Below are positions 1 to 7,799 of a stretch of DNA of 64,000 nt, one piece after another. The stretch is from DASQFQ01 sp038327685 (GTDB lineage: Bacteria > Actinomycetota > Thermoleophilia > Solirubrobacterales > Solirubrobacteraceae): assembly GCA_038327685.1 (NCBI GenBank), contig JBBQLH010000003.1, positions 1-64,000 of the forward strand, in the 5' to 3' direction. The notes beneath the pieces are model-generated. The model had not been told where the DNA came from, ran no database searches, and worked only from the letters and a program-made list of their open reading frames with translations. The position numbers and the translations under genes are program-made. Every line of letters starts with the position of its first letter. Positions within the stretch are counted from its first letter, which is position 1.

Positions 1-638
1 CGTTCCGCGGCCGCTCGCTCGCCTCGCTCCAGGACGTCGAGGTCAAGGACGCGCTGCGCCACCCGACCTGGGCCATGGGCGGCAAGATCACGATCGACTC
101 CGCAACGCTGATGAACAAGGGCCTCGAGGTGATCGAGGCGCACCATCTGTTCGGAACGCCGTATGACCGCATCGACGTCGTCGTCCACCCGCAGTCGATC
201 GTGCACGGCATGGTGACGCTGTGCGACGGCGCCTCGCTGGCCCACCTGGGCAACCCGGACATGCGCGTCCCGATCGCCTACGCGCTGCACCACCCCGAGC
301 GCGTCGACGTGCCCGTGCCGATGCTCGACCTCACGCAGGTGGGATCGCTGACCTTCGAGGCGCCGGACCTCGAGGCGTTCCCCAGCCTCGCGCTGGCGTT
401 CGCCGCCGCCCGCGCGGGCGGCACGGCGCCGTGCATCCTCAACGCCGCCAACGAGGTCGCCGTCCACGCGTTCCTCAACGAGCGCCTGGGCTTCGTCGGC
501 ATCCCGGCGGTGATCGAGGGCACGCTCGAGCGGCTGCCCGCGCGCCCCGTGCACTCCTTCGAGTCGCTCTACGAGGCCGACGCCGACGCGCGGCGGATCG
601 CGAGCGAGCTCGTGGCCGAAGAGGCGATGACGCAGTGA
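1..638 (+). CDS. dxr: 1-deoxy-D-xylulose 5-phosphate reductoisomerase, C-terminal part
   Basis: Catalyses the NADPH-dependent rearrangement and reduction of DXP to MEP, the committed step of the non-mevalonate isoprenoid pathway in the cytoplasm. The gene enters from the left edge: the frame starts at base 3 and runs 211 codons to TGA 636-638, roughly the last half of a ~390-residue enzyme. The family hallmark WAMGGKITIDSATLMNKGLE (bases 69-128) is intact, followed by the conserved VVHPQSIVHGMV stretch and the C-terminal helical domain ending ILNAANEVAV. The stop overlaps the GTG start of rseP by 4 bases, indicating translational coupling. The dxr-rseP-ispG order is common in actinobacteria. 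Identity is certain; only the N-terminus is missing. Confidence 0.97.
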   Translation, partial: FRGRSLASLQDVEVKDALRHPTWAMGGKITIDSATLMNKGLEVIEAHHLFGTPYDRIDVVVHPQSIVHGMVTLCDGASLAHLGNPDMRVPIAYALHHPERVDVPVPMLDLTQVGSLTFEAPDLEAFPSLALAFAAARAGGTAPCILNAANEVAVHAFLNERLGFVGIPAVIEGTLERLPARPVHSFESLYEADADARRIASELVAEEAMTQ

Positions 639-1720
639 GCTGGTTCCTCGCCTTCGCCGGGTTCGCGACGCTGATCATCCTGCACGAGCTCGGGCACTTC
701 GCGGCCGCCAAGGCGGTCGGGATGCGCGTGGAGCGCTTCTCGCTCTTCTTCGGGCGCACGCGGCTGCGCTTCCAGCGCGGCGAGACCGAGTACGGCATCG
801 GCTGGCTGCCGCTCGGCGGCTTCGTGAAGATCACCGGCATGAACCCGCAGGAGGAGATCCCTGCGGAGGCCGCCCCGCGCGCCTACTACCGCCAGCCGGT
901 GTGGAAGCGCATCGTCGTGATCGCGGCCGGGCCGGCGGTCAACGTCGTGCTCGCCTTCCTGATCCTCATGGGCCTGTACTGGTTCTCGATCGGCGACCCG
1001 CGCGAGGCGCGCCCGACGAACCGCATCCAGCAGGTGACCCCGGGGACCCCGGCCGCCGCCGTGCTCCACAAGGGCGATCGCCTCGTCGCGGTCGACGGCA
1101 TCCGCGGCAACCCGGACGCGTTACGCAAGCGGATCACGACCCACCACTGCGCCGGTGTCCAGCGCAACGGCTGCCGCGCCGCCGTGCCGGCCGAGATCGT
1201 CGTCCAGCGCGGAGGCGCCGAGCGCACGGTCCGGGCGCGCCCCGTCTTCAGCGCCAAGGACAGGCGGCCGCTGCTCGGCTTCGCGTTCGACGTCACCCGC
1301 CCGCCGGTCGGGCCGCTCACCGCCGCGCGCCTGAGCGTCGACCAGATGTGGTTCTTCACGCGCGGCACCGTCTCGACGATCGCGCAGATCTTCAAGCCCG
1401 AGAAGCGCAAGCAGATCTCGGGCGTGGTCGGGACCTACGAGGTCACGCGCCAGAGCATCCAGCTCGGCGTGCAGGAGGGCTGCTTCCTGCTCGCGGTGAT
1501 CTCGCTCTCGCTCGGGGTGATCAACCTGTTCCCGTTCCTGCCGCTCGACGGCGGCCACATTTTCTGGGCACTGGCGGAGAAGGTGCGCGGCCGCGCGATC
1601 CCGTTCAGCGTCATGGAGCGGGCCGGCTTCATCGGCTTCGCGCTCGTGATCGGGCTGTTCTTCATCGGCTTCACGAACGACGTCGGGCGATTGACGGGCG
1701 GGGGCTTCAACGTCCGGTAG
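635..1720 (+). CDS. rseP: RseP-like site-2 intramembrane zinc metalloprotease
   Basis: 361-residue membrane protease of the M50 family, which cleaves membrane-anchored substrates such as anti-sigma factors. The start is GTG 635, overlapping the dxr stop as GTGA; the open frame extends further upstream but that part only shadows dxr. The first membrane segment carries the zinc motif HELGH (H17, E18, H21). A PDZ-like region follows at about residues 125-210 (QVTPGTPAAAVLHKGDRL). The C-terminal membrane segment carries the second active-site motif NLFPFLPLDGGH. Length and domain order are normal. A candidate in-window substrate is the membrane protein at 18849-19922, but that link is only inference. 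Confidence 0.95.
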   Translation: MSWFLAFAGFATLIILHELGHFAAAKAVGMRVERFSLFFGRTRLRFQRGETEYGIGWLPLGGFVKITGMNPQEEIPAEAAPRAYYRQPVWKRIVVIAAGPAVNVVLAFLILMGLYWFSIGDPREARPTNRIQQVTPGTPAAAVLHKGDRLVAVDGIRGNPDALRKRITTHHCAGVQRNGCRAAVPAEIVVQRGGAERTVRARPVFSAKDRRPLLGFAFDVTRPPVGPLTAARLSVDQMWFFTRGTVSTIAQIFKPEKRKQISGVVGTYEVTRQSIQLGVQEGCFLLAVISLSLGVINLFPFLPLDGGHIFWALAEKVRGRAIPFSVMERAGFIGFALVIGLFFIGFTNDVGRLTGGGFNVR

Positions 1721-1733
1721 CGTTGGCGGCGCG

Positions 1734-3569
1734 ATGGCCACGACCGCCGCTCCCGCCTCCCGGCGCGCGCTCGAGGCGCGCTCGATGGCCGAGGCGTTCC
1801 GGATCACCGCCGAGGACTTCACCGACCGCGTCGCGGTGCGCACGAAGGACGATGAGGTCTCGCTGACCTGGGGCGAGCTGCGCGACCGCGTCGACGCGCT
1901 CGCCGGCGGGCTCGCCCGGCTCGGCGTCCGCCGCGGCGACACGGTCGCGCTTATGCTCGCCAACCGCCCGGAGTTCCACCTCGCCGACCTCGCGGTGATG
2001 ATGCTCGGCGCGGTCCCGTACTCGATCTACCTGACCTCGGCGCCGGAGCAGATCGCCTACGTGGTCGACGACGCCGCCTCGAAGGTCGCGATCGTCGAGG
2101 ACGCCTACCTCGAGGTCTTCCAGCGCGCGCGCGACGAGCTGCCCGCGCTGGAGACCCTGATCGTGCTCGAGGGCGAGCGCGGGGAGGGAACCACCGCGTG
2201 GGAGGCCGTCGAGGGCTCCGATCCGGACTTCGACGTCGACGCGGCGTGGCGCGCGGTCGGCCCCGAGGACCTGCTGACGCTGATCTACACCTCTGGCACC
2301 ACGGGGCCGCCGAAGGGCGTCGAGCTCGTGCACGCGAACCTGATGGCGGCCGTCGAGAGCATCGAGCAGATGATCCAGTTCCCCGACGCGGCCAAGGTGA
2401 TCTCGTGGCTGCCCTCGGCGCATATCGCCGAGCGCGCCGCGCACCACTACCTGCCGATCGTCTACGCGATCACGATCACCTGCTGCGACAACCCGCGCGA
2501 GGTCGTCTCCTACCTGCCGCTGGTCAAGCCGACGTGGTTCTTCGCCGTCCCGCGGATCTGGGAGAAGCTCAAGGCGGGGCTCGAGGCGATGCTCGCGGGC
2601 CAGCCCGACGAGCAGCGAGAGCCCGCACAGGCCGCGCTCGAGGCGGCGATCCGCAAGGTCGAGCTCGAGCAGGCGGGCGAGCCGGTGCCCGAGGAGCTCG
2701 CCGCGACGGTGGCCGAGGCCGACGCGCAGATGTTCGCCGGGCTGCGGACCATGCTGGGGCTCGACGAGGTCGTGACGGTCAACGTCGGCGCGGCGCCGAC
2801 GCCGCGCGAGGTGCTCGTGTTCTTCCACGCGATCGGGATCGAGCTGGCGGAGCTGTGGGGGATGTCGGAGACCTGCGGCTCGGGCTGCTGCAACCCGCCC
2901 GGCGCGGTCCGCATCGGCACGGTCGGCCCGCCCGCGCCCGGCGTCGAGATCCGGTTGGTGGACGAGCGAAGCGGTGACGAGGCCTCTGGCCGAGGCAGGG
3001 GCGAGGTGCTGATGCGCTCGCCGGTCGTGATGCGCGGCTACCGCAACCAGCCCGAGAAGACGGCCGAGGCGCTCGACCCCGACGGCTGGCTGCACACGGG
3101 CGACATCGGCGTGTTCGACGATCACGGCTACCTGCGGATCGTCGACCGCAAGAAGGAGCTGATCATCAACGCGGGCGGCAAGAACATGTCGCCGGCCAAC
3201 ATCGAGTCGACGCTCAAGGGCGCCTCGCCGCTGATCGGGCAGGCGGCGGCGATCGGCGACGGCCGCTCCTACAACACCGCGCTGATCGTCCTCGACACCG
3301 ACTTCGCGCCCGCCTGGGCGGCCAAGAACGGGCTCGAGGACGCCTCGCTCGAGAACCTCGCGGGCGACGAGCGGATGCGCGCGGCGATCCAGGCCGGGGT
3401 CGACGCGGCCAACGCCAGGCTGGCGCGGGTCGAGCAGATCAAGAAGTTCACGATCATCCGCGGCGACTGGGCGCCGGGCGGCGACGAGCTGACCCCGACG
3501 ATGAAGCTCAAGCGCCGCCCGATCGCCGAGAAGTACCCCGGCGAGATCGAGGCGATGTACCGCAAGTAG
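1734..3569 (+). CDS. Long-chain fatty acid--CoA ligase (AMP-forming)
   Basis: 611-residue adenylate-forming enzyme that activates a fatty acid with ATP and joins it to CoA. Visible motifs are the P-loop YTSGTTGPPKGVELVHANL around residues 185-203, the middle motif ELWGMSETCG around 375, and the C-terminal WLHTGDIGVFDDHGYLRIVD with the RKKELIINAGGKNMSP hinge region. Overall it resembles FadD15-type long-chain synthetases. The ATG at 1734 lies 14 bases after the rseP stop without a strong Shine-Dalgarno site; ATG 1785 is a possible internal alternative. Its position between rseP and ispG interrupts the usual dxr-rseP-ispG run, suggesting insertion into that operon. Chain-length specificity cannot be read from sequence. 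Confidence 0.9.
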   Translation: MATTAAPASRRALEARSMAEAFRITAEDFTDRVAVRTKDDEVSLTWGELRDRVDALAGGLARLGVRRGDTVALMLANRPEFHLADLAVMMLGAVPYSIYLTSAPEQIAYVVDDAASKVAIVEDAYLEVFQRARDELPALETLIVLEGERGEGTTAWEAVEGSDPDFDVDAAWRAVGPEDLLTLIYTSGTTGPPKGVELVHANLMAAVESIEQMIQFPDAAKVISWLPSAHIAERAAHHYLPIVYAITITCCDNPREVVSYLPLVKPTWFFAVPRIWEKLKAGLEAMLAGQPDEQREPAQAALEAAIRKVELEQAGEPVPEELAATVAEADAQMFAGLRTMLGLDEVVTVNVGAAPTPREVLVFFHAIGIELAELWGMSETCGSGCCNPPGAVRIGTVGPPAPGVEIRLVDERSGDEASGRGRGEVLMRSPVVMRGYRNQPEKTAEALDPDGWLHTGDIGVFDDHGYLRIVDRKKELIINAGGKNMSPANIESTLKGASPLIGQAAAIGDGRSYNTALIVLDTDFAPAWAAKNGLEDASLENLAGDERMRAAIQAGVDAANARLARVEQIKKFTIIRGDWAPGGDELTPTMKLKRRPIAEKYPGEIEAMYRK

Positions 3570-3597
3570 GCGGGTCCCCTTCTATCCTCAGGGCCAC

Positions 3598-4863
3598 ATG
3601 GCCTCTGAGCGACACGTGACCGTGGGCGGGGTTCAGATCGGCGGGGGCGCCCCCGTCGCCGTCCAGACGATGACCAAGACCGAGACCGCGAACCTCGCGG
3701 CCACGATGGCGCAGATCCGCACCGTCGCCGACGCGGGGGCGGACATCGTGCGCGTCGCCGTGCCGCGCGACAAGGACATCGAGGCACTGAAGACGATCGT
3801 CGTCGAGTCGCCGATCCCGATCATCGCCGACATCCACTTCAACCACACGCTGGCGCTGAAGGCGATCGACGCCGGGGCGCACTGCATCCGCCTCAACCCG
3901 GGCAACATCGGCGGCCCCGAGAAGGTGGCCGAGGTGGCCGACCGCGCCCGCGCGGCCGGCACGCCGATGCGCATCGGCGTCAACTCCGGGTCGCTGCCCA
4001 AGCACCTGCACGCTCTCGAGCGCGAGAACCCGGTCGAGGCGCTCGTGACGGCCGGGACCGAGTTCGTGGCGCTCATGGAGCGCCTGGACTTCCGCGACTT
4101 CAAGGTCTCGATCAAGTCGACCAACGTGCCGAACACGATCGCGGCCAACCGGCTGCTCAGCGAGCGCATCCCGTACCCGCTGCACCTCGGGATCACCGAG
4201 GCGGGCACGAAGTGGTCGGGCTCGCTGAAGTCGGCGGTCGGCCTCGGGACGCTGCTGGCCGACGGGATCGGCGACACGATCCGGATCTCTCTGTCGACGT
4301 TCCACGCCGAGGAGGAGGTCAAGGTCGCCTGGGAGATCCTCAAGGCGCTCAAGCTGCGCGAGCGCGGCCCGGTTCTGATCGCCTGCCCGACCTGCGGCCG
4401 CCTGCAGTTCGACATGGACACCGTGGTGGCCGACATCGAGCGCCGCCTCGAGGCCTACGCGGATCCCGTCGAGGTCGCCGTCCTCGGCTGCGCCGTCAAC
4501 GGCATCGGCGAGGCCTCCCACGCCGACTTCGGCATCACCGGGGCCAAGAACGAGGGCCTCATCTTCTCGCGCGGCAAGGCCTTGAAGAAGGTCCCCCAGG
4601 AGCAGCTCGTGGACGAGCTGTTCAAGGAGATCGACAAGTACACGGAGACCAAGAAGATCGCGGTCGACGCCGTCGAGCAGGCCGCGGGCGCCGAGTGGCT
4701 CCAGCGGATCGAGGAGGAGAACGCCGGCGAGCTGACGCCCGAGCGCCTCGCCAAGCTCGAGGCGGAGAAGCAGGCCGCCGAGGCCGACGTGATGGACGAG
4801 GCGCTCCTGCGCCTCGACGAGTCCGCCTCCCCGACCGTCAGCCGCCGCTTCACCCGCGCCTAG
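3598..4863 (+). CDS. ispG: 4-hydroxy-3-methylbut-2-en-1-yl diphosphate synthase (IspG/GcpE)
   Basis: 421-residue iron-sulfur enzyme converting MEcPP to HMBPP, the penultimate step of the MEP pathway. The N-terminal TIM barrel begins with the typical VTVGGVQIGGGAPVAVQTM. The [4Fe-4S] ligands are visible as C263 and C266 (ACPTCGR) and C298 (LGCAVNGIGEA), followed by the conserved glutamate E305. ATG 3598 was chosen because the family N-terminus starts a few residues later. The C-terminus carries a charged extension rich in Glu and Lys after residue ~345, longer than in E. coli IspG and common in actinobacteria. Two steps of the same pathway (dxr and ispG) therefore lie in one transcriptional direction here. 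Confidence 0.96.
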   Translation: MASERHVTVGGVQIGGGAPVAVQTMTKTETANLAATMAQIRTVADAGADIVRVAVPRDKDIEALKTIVVESPIPIIADIHFNHTLALKAIDAGAHCIRLNPGNIGGPEKVAEVADRARAAGTPMRIGVNSGSLPKHLHALERENPVEALVTAGTEFVALMERLDFRDFKVSIKSTNVPNTIAANRLLSERIPYPLHLGITEAGTKWSGSLKSAVGLGTLLADGIGDTIRISLSTFHAEEEVKVAWEILKALKLRERGPVLIACPTCGRLQFDMDTVVADIERRLEAYADPVEVAVLGCAVNGIGEASHADFGITGAKNEGLIFSRGKALKKVPQEQLVDELFKEIDKYTETKKIAVDAVEQAAGAEWLQRIEEENAGELTPERLAKLEAEKQAAEADVMDEALLRLDESASPTVSRRFTRA

Positions 4864-4875
4864 GGGGCGAACCCC

Positions 4876-4926
4876 CGACGAATGTCACCTCTACCCCTCC
4901 ATGGGGGGTGGAGATGACACTCGTCG
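4876..4926. repeat. Palindromic repeat copy 1
   Basis: Left arm CGACGAATGTCACCTC (4876-4891) and right arm GAGATGACACTCGTCG (4911-4926) form a 16-bp imperfect inverted repeat around a loop with CCCC and GGGGGG runs. The same unit occurs at 5778, 41958, 61588 and 61673, always with the same loop polarity on the + strand. This copy sits 12 bases after the ispG stop, and its loop supplies the apparent ATG of the next gene. It could act as a transcription terminator or RNA-processing hairpin, but no T-tract follows. Confidence 0.8.
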
Positions 4927-5856
4927 CATCGCGAGGCTCGCGGCGCGCCAGCACGGCAACGTGACGCGGGGCCAACTCCGCGAGCTGGGGCTGACCCGCC
5001 GCGAGCTCGACGTGCGCCGGGAGGCCGGCTGGTTGATCCCGCGCCACACGGGCGTGTTCGCGCTCGGGTACGTGCCGGCCGAGCGCGAGTCGGCGTGGCA
5101 CGCCGGCGTGCTCGCGCTCGGTGACGGCGCGTTCTCAGCCACACGGCGGCCGCGGTGCTGTGGGGACTGCTGCGGGGCGGCGGCGTGACCGAGGTGACCG
5201 TGCCGACGACCGCCGGCCATCCCAGGCGCGACGGGATCCTCGTCCACCGCCAGCGGCTGCCCGGGGGACACGTAACGACACATCGAGGGATCCCGGTCAC
5301 CACCCCGATCCGCACGCTGCTCGACCTGGCCGCGGTGGCCTCGGTCACGGTGCTGTCGAGAGCCTTCGAGCAGGCCCAGGTGCGCCTCCACCTGCCTCCG
5401 GCCCCGCTCGCGGCAGAGGTGATCGCCCGCCCGCGGCGGCGCGGCAACGCGAAGCTGCGGCGAATCCTCGCCGGGTCGGTCGACCCAGCCGCGGTCCGCT
5501 CCGTGCTCGAATTGCGCTTCCTGCGCATGTGCGCCACCCACAGCATCGCCCGGCCCCGCGTGAACGTCCGCATCGGCGAATGGACGCCGGACTTCCTGTG
5601 GCCGGAGCGGGGGCTCGTCGTCGAGACCGACGGCTACGACTTCCATCGCACGGCAGCGACACGGCGCCGCGACGCCCGCAAGGACGAGGCGATGCGCGGC
5701 CTCGGTCTGACCGTGGTCCGCCTGACCTGGGCCGACGTCGTGGAGCGGCCCGCCGCGACCGCGCAGCACATCCGCGGCCACGAATGTCAGCTCCGCCCCC
5801 GAGGAGGTGGTCGAGATGACATTCGTGGTGGAAGGGTGGGCTTGACATCGTTGTGA
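4901..5856 (+). pseudogene. Frameshifted AbiEi-like/DUF559 protein
   Basis: Bases 4901-5134 encode an N-terminal winged-helix region resembling the AbiEi antitoxin type (RIARLAARQHGNVTRGQLRE), and 5134-5856 encode a C-terminal DUF559/Vsr-like nuclease fold (VVETDGYDFHRTAATRRRDA). The two parts lie in different frames. Adding one C after base 5134 restores the family sequence GDGAF-LSHTAAAVLWGLL, so a single-base deletion splits the gene. The apparent start ATG lies in the loop of palindromic repeat copy 1, and the frame reads through copy 2 near its end, so both ends are altered by the repeats. Such proteins are common single genes in Solirubrobacterales and their role is unknown. A sequencing error is the alternative. 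Confidence 0.75.
5778..5828. repeat. Palindromic repeat copy 2
   Basis: Arms CCACGAATGTCAGCTC (5778-5793) and GAGATGACATTCGTGG (5813-5828) are complementary at 15 of 16 positions, with a 19-base loop containing CGCCCCC and GGTGGTC. It belongs to the family at 4876, 41958, 61588 and 61673. It overlaps the 3' end of the DUF559-like gene and lies 14 bases before the -35 box of the efflux gene, so it may insulate the two. Confidence 0.8.
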
Positions 5857-5870
5857 GTGAGTGGTTACAT
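5842..5870 (+). promoter_or_regulatory. Sigma-70-type promoter of the MFS efflux gene
   Basis: TTGACA (5842-5847), a 17-base spacer and TTACAT (5865-5870) make a near-consensus housekeeping promoter, rare in such GC-rich DNA. A start site near 5877 gives a leader of about 30 bases before the GTG at 5908. The promoter lies inside the upstream extension of the open frame, which argues against any start codon before 5870. Confidence 0.75.
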
Positions 5871-5897
5871 GCTTGCTAAGTTAGTAGTCACTTACAA
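5851..5897. promoter_or_regulatory. Candidate repressor operator over the efflux promoter
   Basis: TTGTGAGTGAGTGGTTAC (5851-5868) and GTTAGTAGTCACTTACAA (5880-5897) are imperfect inverted repeats (13 of 18 positions) centred just after the -10 box. The arrangement is what a TetR- or MarR-type repressor of a drug pump would use, but no regulator gene is adjacent. It is an AT-rich island in a GC-rich region. Confidence 0.45.
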
Positions 5898-5907
5898 GGG
5901 AGTCGAA

Positions 5908-7308
5908 GTGTCGAAGCGCAGCGTCATCACCCTCGCGATCGCCTCGGTCGCGATCTTCATGGTCACGCTCGACAACCTCGTCGTCACGACGGCGCTGCCG
6001 AGCATCCGCCGGGATCTCGGCGCGTCGCTCGAGGATCTCGAGTGGACCGTCAACGGCTACACGCTCGCGTTTGCGGTCTTCCTGCTCACGGGCGCGGCGC
6101 TCGGTGACCGCTTCGGGCGGCGCCGGATGTTCCTCCTCGGGATCGGGATCTTCACCGGTGCATCCGCCTTCGCCGCGCTGGCTCCCTCCACCGACGCGCT
6201 GATCGCGGCGCGGGCGGTCCAGGGCCTCGGCGGCGCGATCGTCGCCCCGCTCACGCTGACGCTGCTCAGCGAGGCGTTCCCGGCCGACAAGCGCGGCCTC
6301 GCGCTCGGCATCTGGTCCGGCGTCGGCGGCCTCGCGGTCGCCATGGGCCCGGTCGTCGGCGGCGCGATCATCGAGAGCAGCTCGTGGCAGTGGATCTTCT
6401 GGGTCAACGTGCCGGTCGGGCTCGTCCTCATCCCCGCCGCGCGCCGCGGGCTCGCCGAGAGCCGAGGCCCGGCAAGCCGGCTCGACCTCCCCGGCGTCGC
6501 GCTCGCCACGGCCGGCCTGCTCGGCGTCGTCTACGCGACCGTGCGCGGCAACGAGCTCGGGTGGGGGAGCACGACGGTGATCGGCTCCTACGCAGCCGGC
6601 CTCGTCCTGCTCGTCCTGTTCGGCCTCTGGGAGCGCCGCGCCGCGGCGCCGATGCTGCCGCTGCGGTTCTTCCGCTCGCGCACCTTCGCCGCGACCTCCG
6701 GTGTCTCGCTCGCGATGTCGTTCGGAATTTTCGGCTCGATCTTCCTGCTGGCGCAGTTCTTCCAGACCGTCTGGGGTTACAGCCCGCTCGAGGCCGGGCT
6801 GCGGACGCTGCCCTGGACCGGCATGCCGATGCTCGTCGCCCCGATCGCGGGCGCGCTCTCGGACCGCATCGGCTCACGCCCGCTGATGGCAGCCGGGCTC
6901 GGCCTGCAGGCGGTCGCGATCGTCTGGCTGGCGGCCGTCACGAAGACCGACGTCGCCTATGGGACGCTCGTCCCCGCCTTCGTGCTCGGCGGCACCGGCA
7001 TGGCGCTGGTCTTCTCGCCGGTCGCCAACGCGATCCTCGGGGCGGTGCAGCCCCACGAGGCGGGTCAGGCCTCCGGCGCCAACAACGCGATCCGCGAGCT
7101 CGGCGGGGTCTTGGGCGTCGCCGTCCTCGCCGCCGTGTTCAGCGGCTCGGGCGGCTACGAGTCCGGCCAGGCGTTCGTCGACGGGCTGCGCGCGGCGCTG
7201 TGGGTCGGCGCGGCGGTGCTGGCTGCCGGCGCGGTGGCGGCGCTGCTGGTGCCGGGGCGCGGCCGCCGTTCGGTGGCCGTCCCCGAGCCGGTGCCCGCGG
7301 CCGCGTGA
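5908..7308 (+). CDS. MFS multidrug efflux transporter (DHA2/EmrB-QacA type)
   Basis: 466-residue inner-membrane protein with about 14 hydrophobic segments, as in the drug:H+ antiporter-2 family. Family motifs are LDNLVVTTALPSIRRDLGAS in the first segment and loop, GDRFGRRR (motif A) after segment 2, and RAVQGLGGAIVAPLTLTLLS (motifs B/C). GTG 5908 was chosen because GGGAG (5898-5902) precedes it by 5 bases and the promoter at 5842-5870 lies upstream; the in-frame GTG at 5857 would fall before the transcription start. It probably exports toxic organic compounds, with unknown substrate. It stands alone, convergent with the acetyltransferase gene. Confidence 0.9.
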   Translation: MSKRSVITLAIASVAIFMVTLDNLVVTTALPSIRRDLGASLEDLEWTVNGYTLAFAVFLLTGAALGDRFGRRRMFLLGIGIFTGASAFAALAPSTDALIAARAVQGLGGAIVAPLTLTLLSEAFPADKRGLALGIWSGVGGLAVAMGPVVGGAIIESSSWQWIFWVNVPVGLVLIPAARRGLAESRGPASRLDLPGVALATAGLLGVVYATVRGNELGWGSTTVIGSYAAGLVLLVLFGLWERRAAAPMLPLRFFRSRTFAATSGVSLAMSFGIFGSIFLLAQFFQTVWGYSPLEAGLRTLPWTGMPMLVAPIAGALSDRIGSRPLMAAGLGLQAVAIVWLAAVTKTDVAYGTLVPAFVLGGTGMALVFSPVANAILGAVQPHEAGQASGANNAIRELGGVLGVAVLAAVFSGSGGYESGQAFVDGLRAALWVGAAVLAAGAVAALLVPGRGRRSVAVPEPVPAAA

Positions 7309-7334
7309 ACTGCGCATCGAGGGTGAGCATGGCA

Positions 7335-7352
7335 GGAGGCGGCCGGGCCTCC
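7335..7352. terminator. Hairpin between convergent genes
   Basis: GGAGGC (7335-7340) and GCCTCC (7347-7352) form a perfect 6-bp stem with a 6-base loop, between the stop of the efflux gene and the stop of the minus-strand acetyltransferase gene. No T-tract follows, so it is at most a weak bidirectional terminator. Confidence 0.35.
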
Positions 7353-7354
7353 CT

Positions 7355-7798
7355 CTACAGCTCCCGCTCAAAGTGAAACGCCGCGATCCGCAGCCCGTGC
7401 CGGAAGTAGAACCGATGCGCGTCCTGCCGGTTCTCGCCGACGCTCGAGTCGAGGTGGAACTGCGTACAGCCCGCCTGCCGCGCCTCCTCCTCGAGCCAGG
7501 CGAAGAGCCGGTCCGCGTGGCCTCGACCCCGGTGCGCTGCGGCCGTGACGAGATCGTCGACGTAGAGGTGGCGTCCCCAGCCGAGGAACTCGTTGATGCG
7601 GAAGCCGGCGACCGCGGCCGCCTCCTCCTCGCCGTCCGCGAAGACGCCGACGAGCCGGTAGCCCGTCGGGCGCTGGCGCGAGTCGATCTGGCGCACGAGC
7701 GCCTCGGCGGTGCCAAGGCCAGGCCGGAGCTCGAGCAGCGTGCGAGCGGCCAGCGCGGTCTCTCCGGGCCCGAGCTCGCGAACGGTCACGCGCGTCAC
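7355..7798 (-). CDS. GNAT-family N-acetyltransferase
   Basis: 147-residue protein with the GNAT fold. The acetyl-CoA-binding motif appears as HRGRGHADRLFAWLEEEA around residues 90-107, followed by the beta5-alpha4 region HFYFRHG-like segment (HRFYFRHGLRIAAFHFE). GTG 7798 was chosen because it follows the methyltransferase stop (7800-7802) by one base; a second GTG at 7789 is possible. It is the last gene of a minus-strand run that also holds the methyltransferase and two exported glycosidase-like proteins, so it may be co-transcribed with them. The acceptor substrate is unknown. Confidence 0.85.
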   Translation of the reverse strand: MTRVTVRELGPGETALAARTLLELRPGLGTAEALVRQIDSRQRPTGYRLVGVFADGEEEAAAVAGFRINEFLGWGRHLYVDDLVTAAAHRGRGHADRLFAWLEEEARQAGCTQFHLDSSVGENRQDAHRFYFRHGLRIAAFHFEREL

Positions 7799-7799
7799 G

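Noticed and set aside
4901..5856. Type IV toxin-antitoxin pair (AbiEi/AbiEii)
   Set aside because: Only an AbiEi-like N-terminal winged helix is present, on the same chain as a DUF559 domain; no AbiEii nucleotidyltransferase gene lies nearby.
5857..5907. Earlier start (GTG 5857) for the efflux pump
   Set aside because: It would place the start codon between the -35 and -10 boxes; GGGAG before GTG 5908 and the family N-terminus favour 5908.
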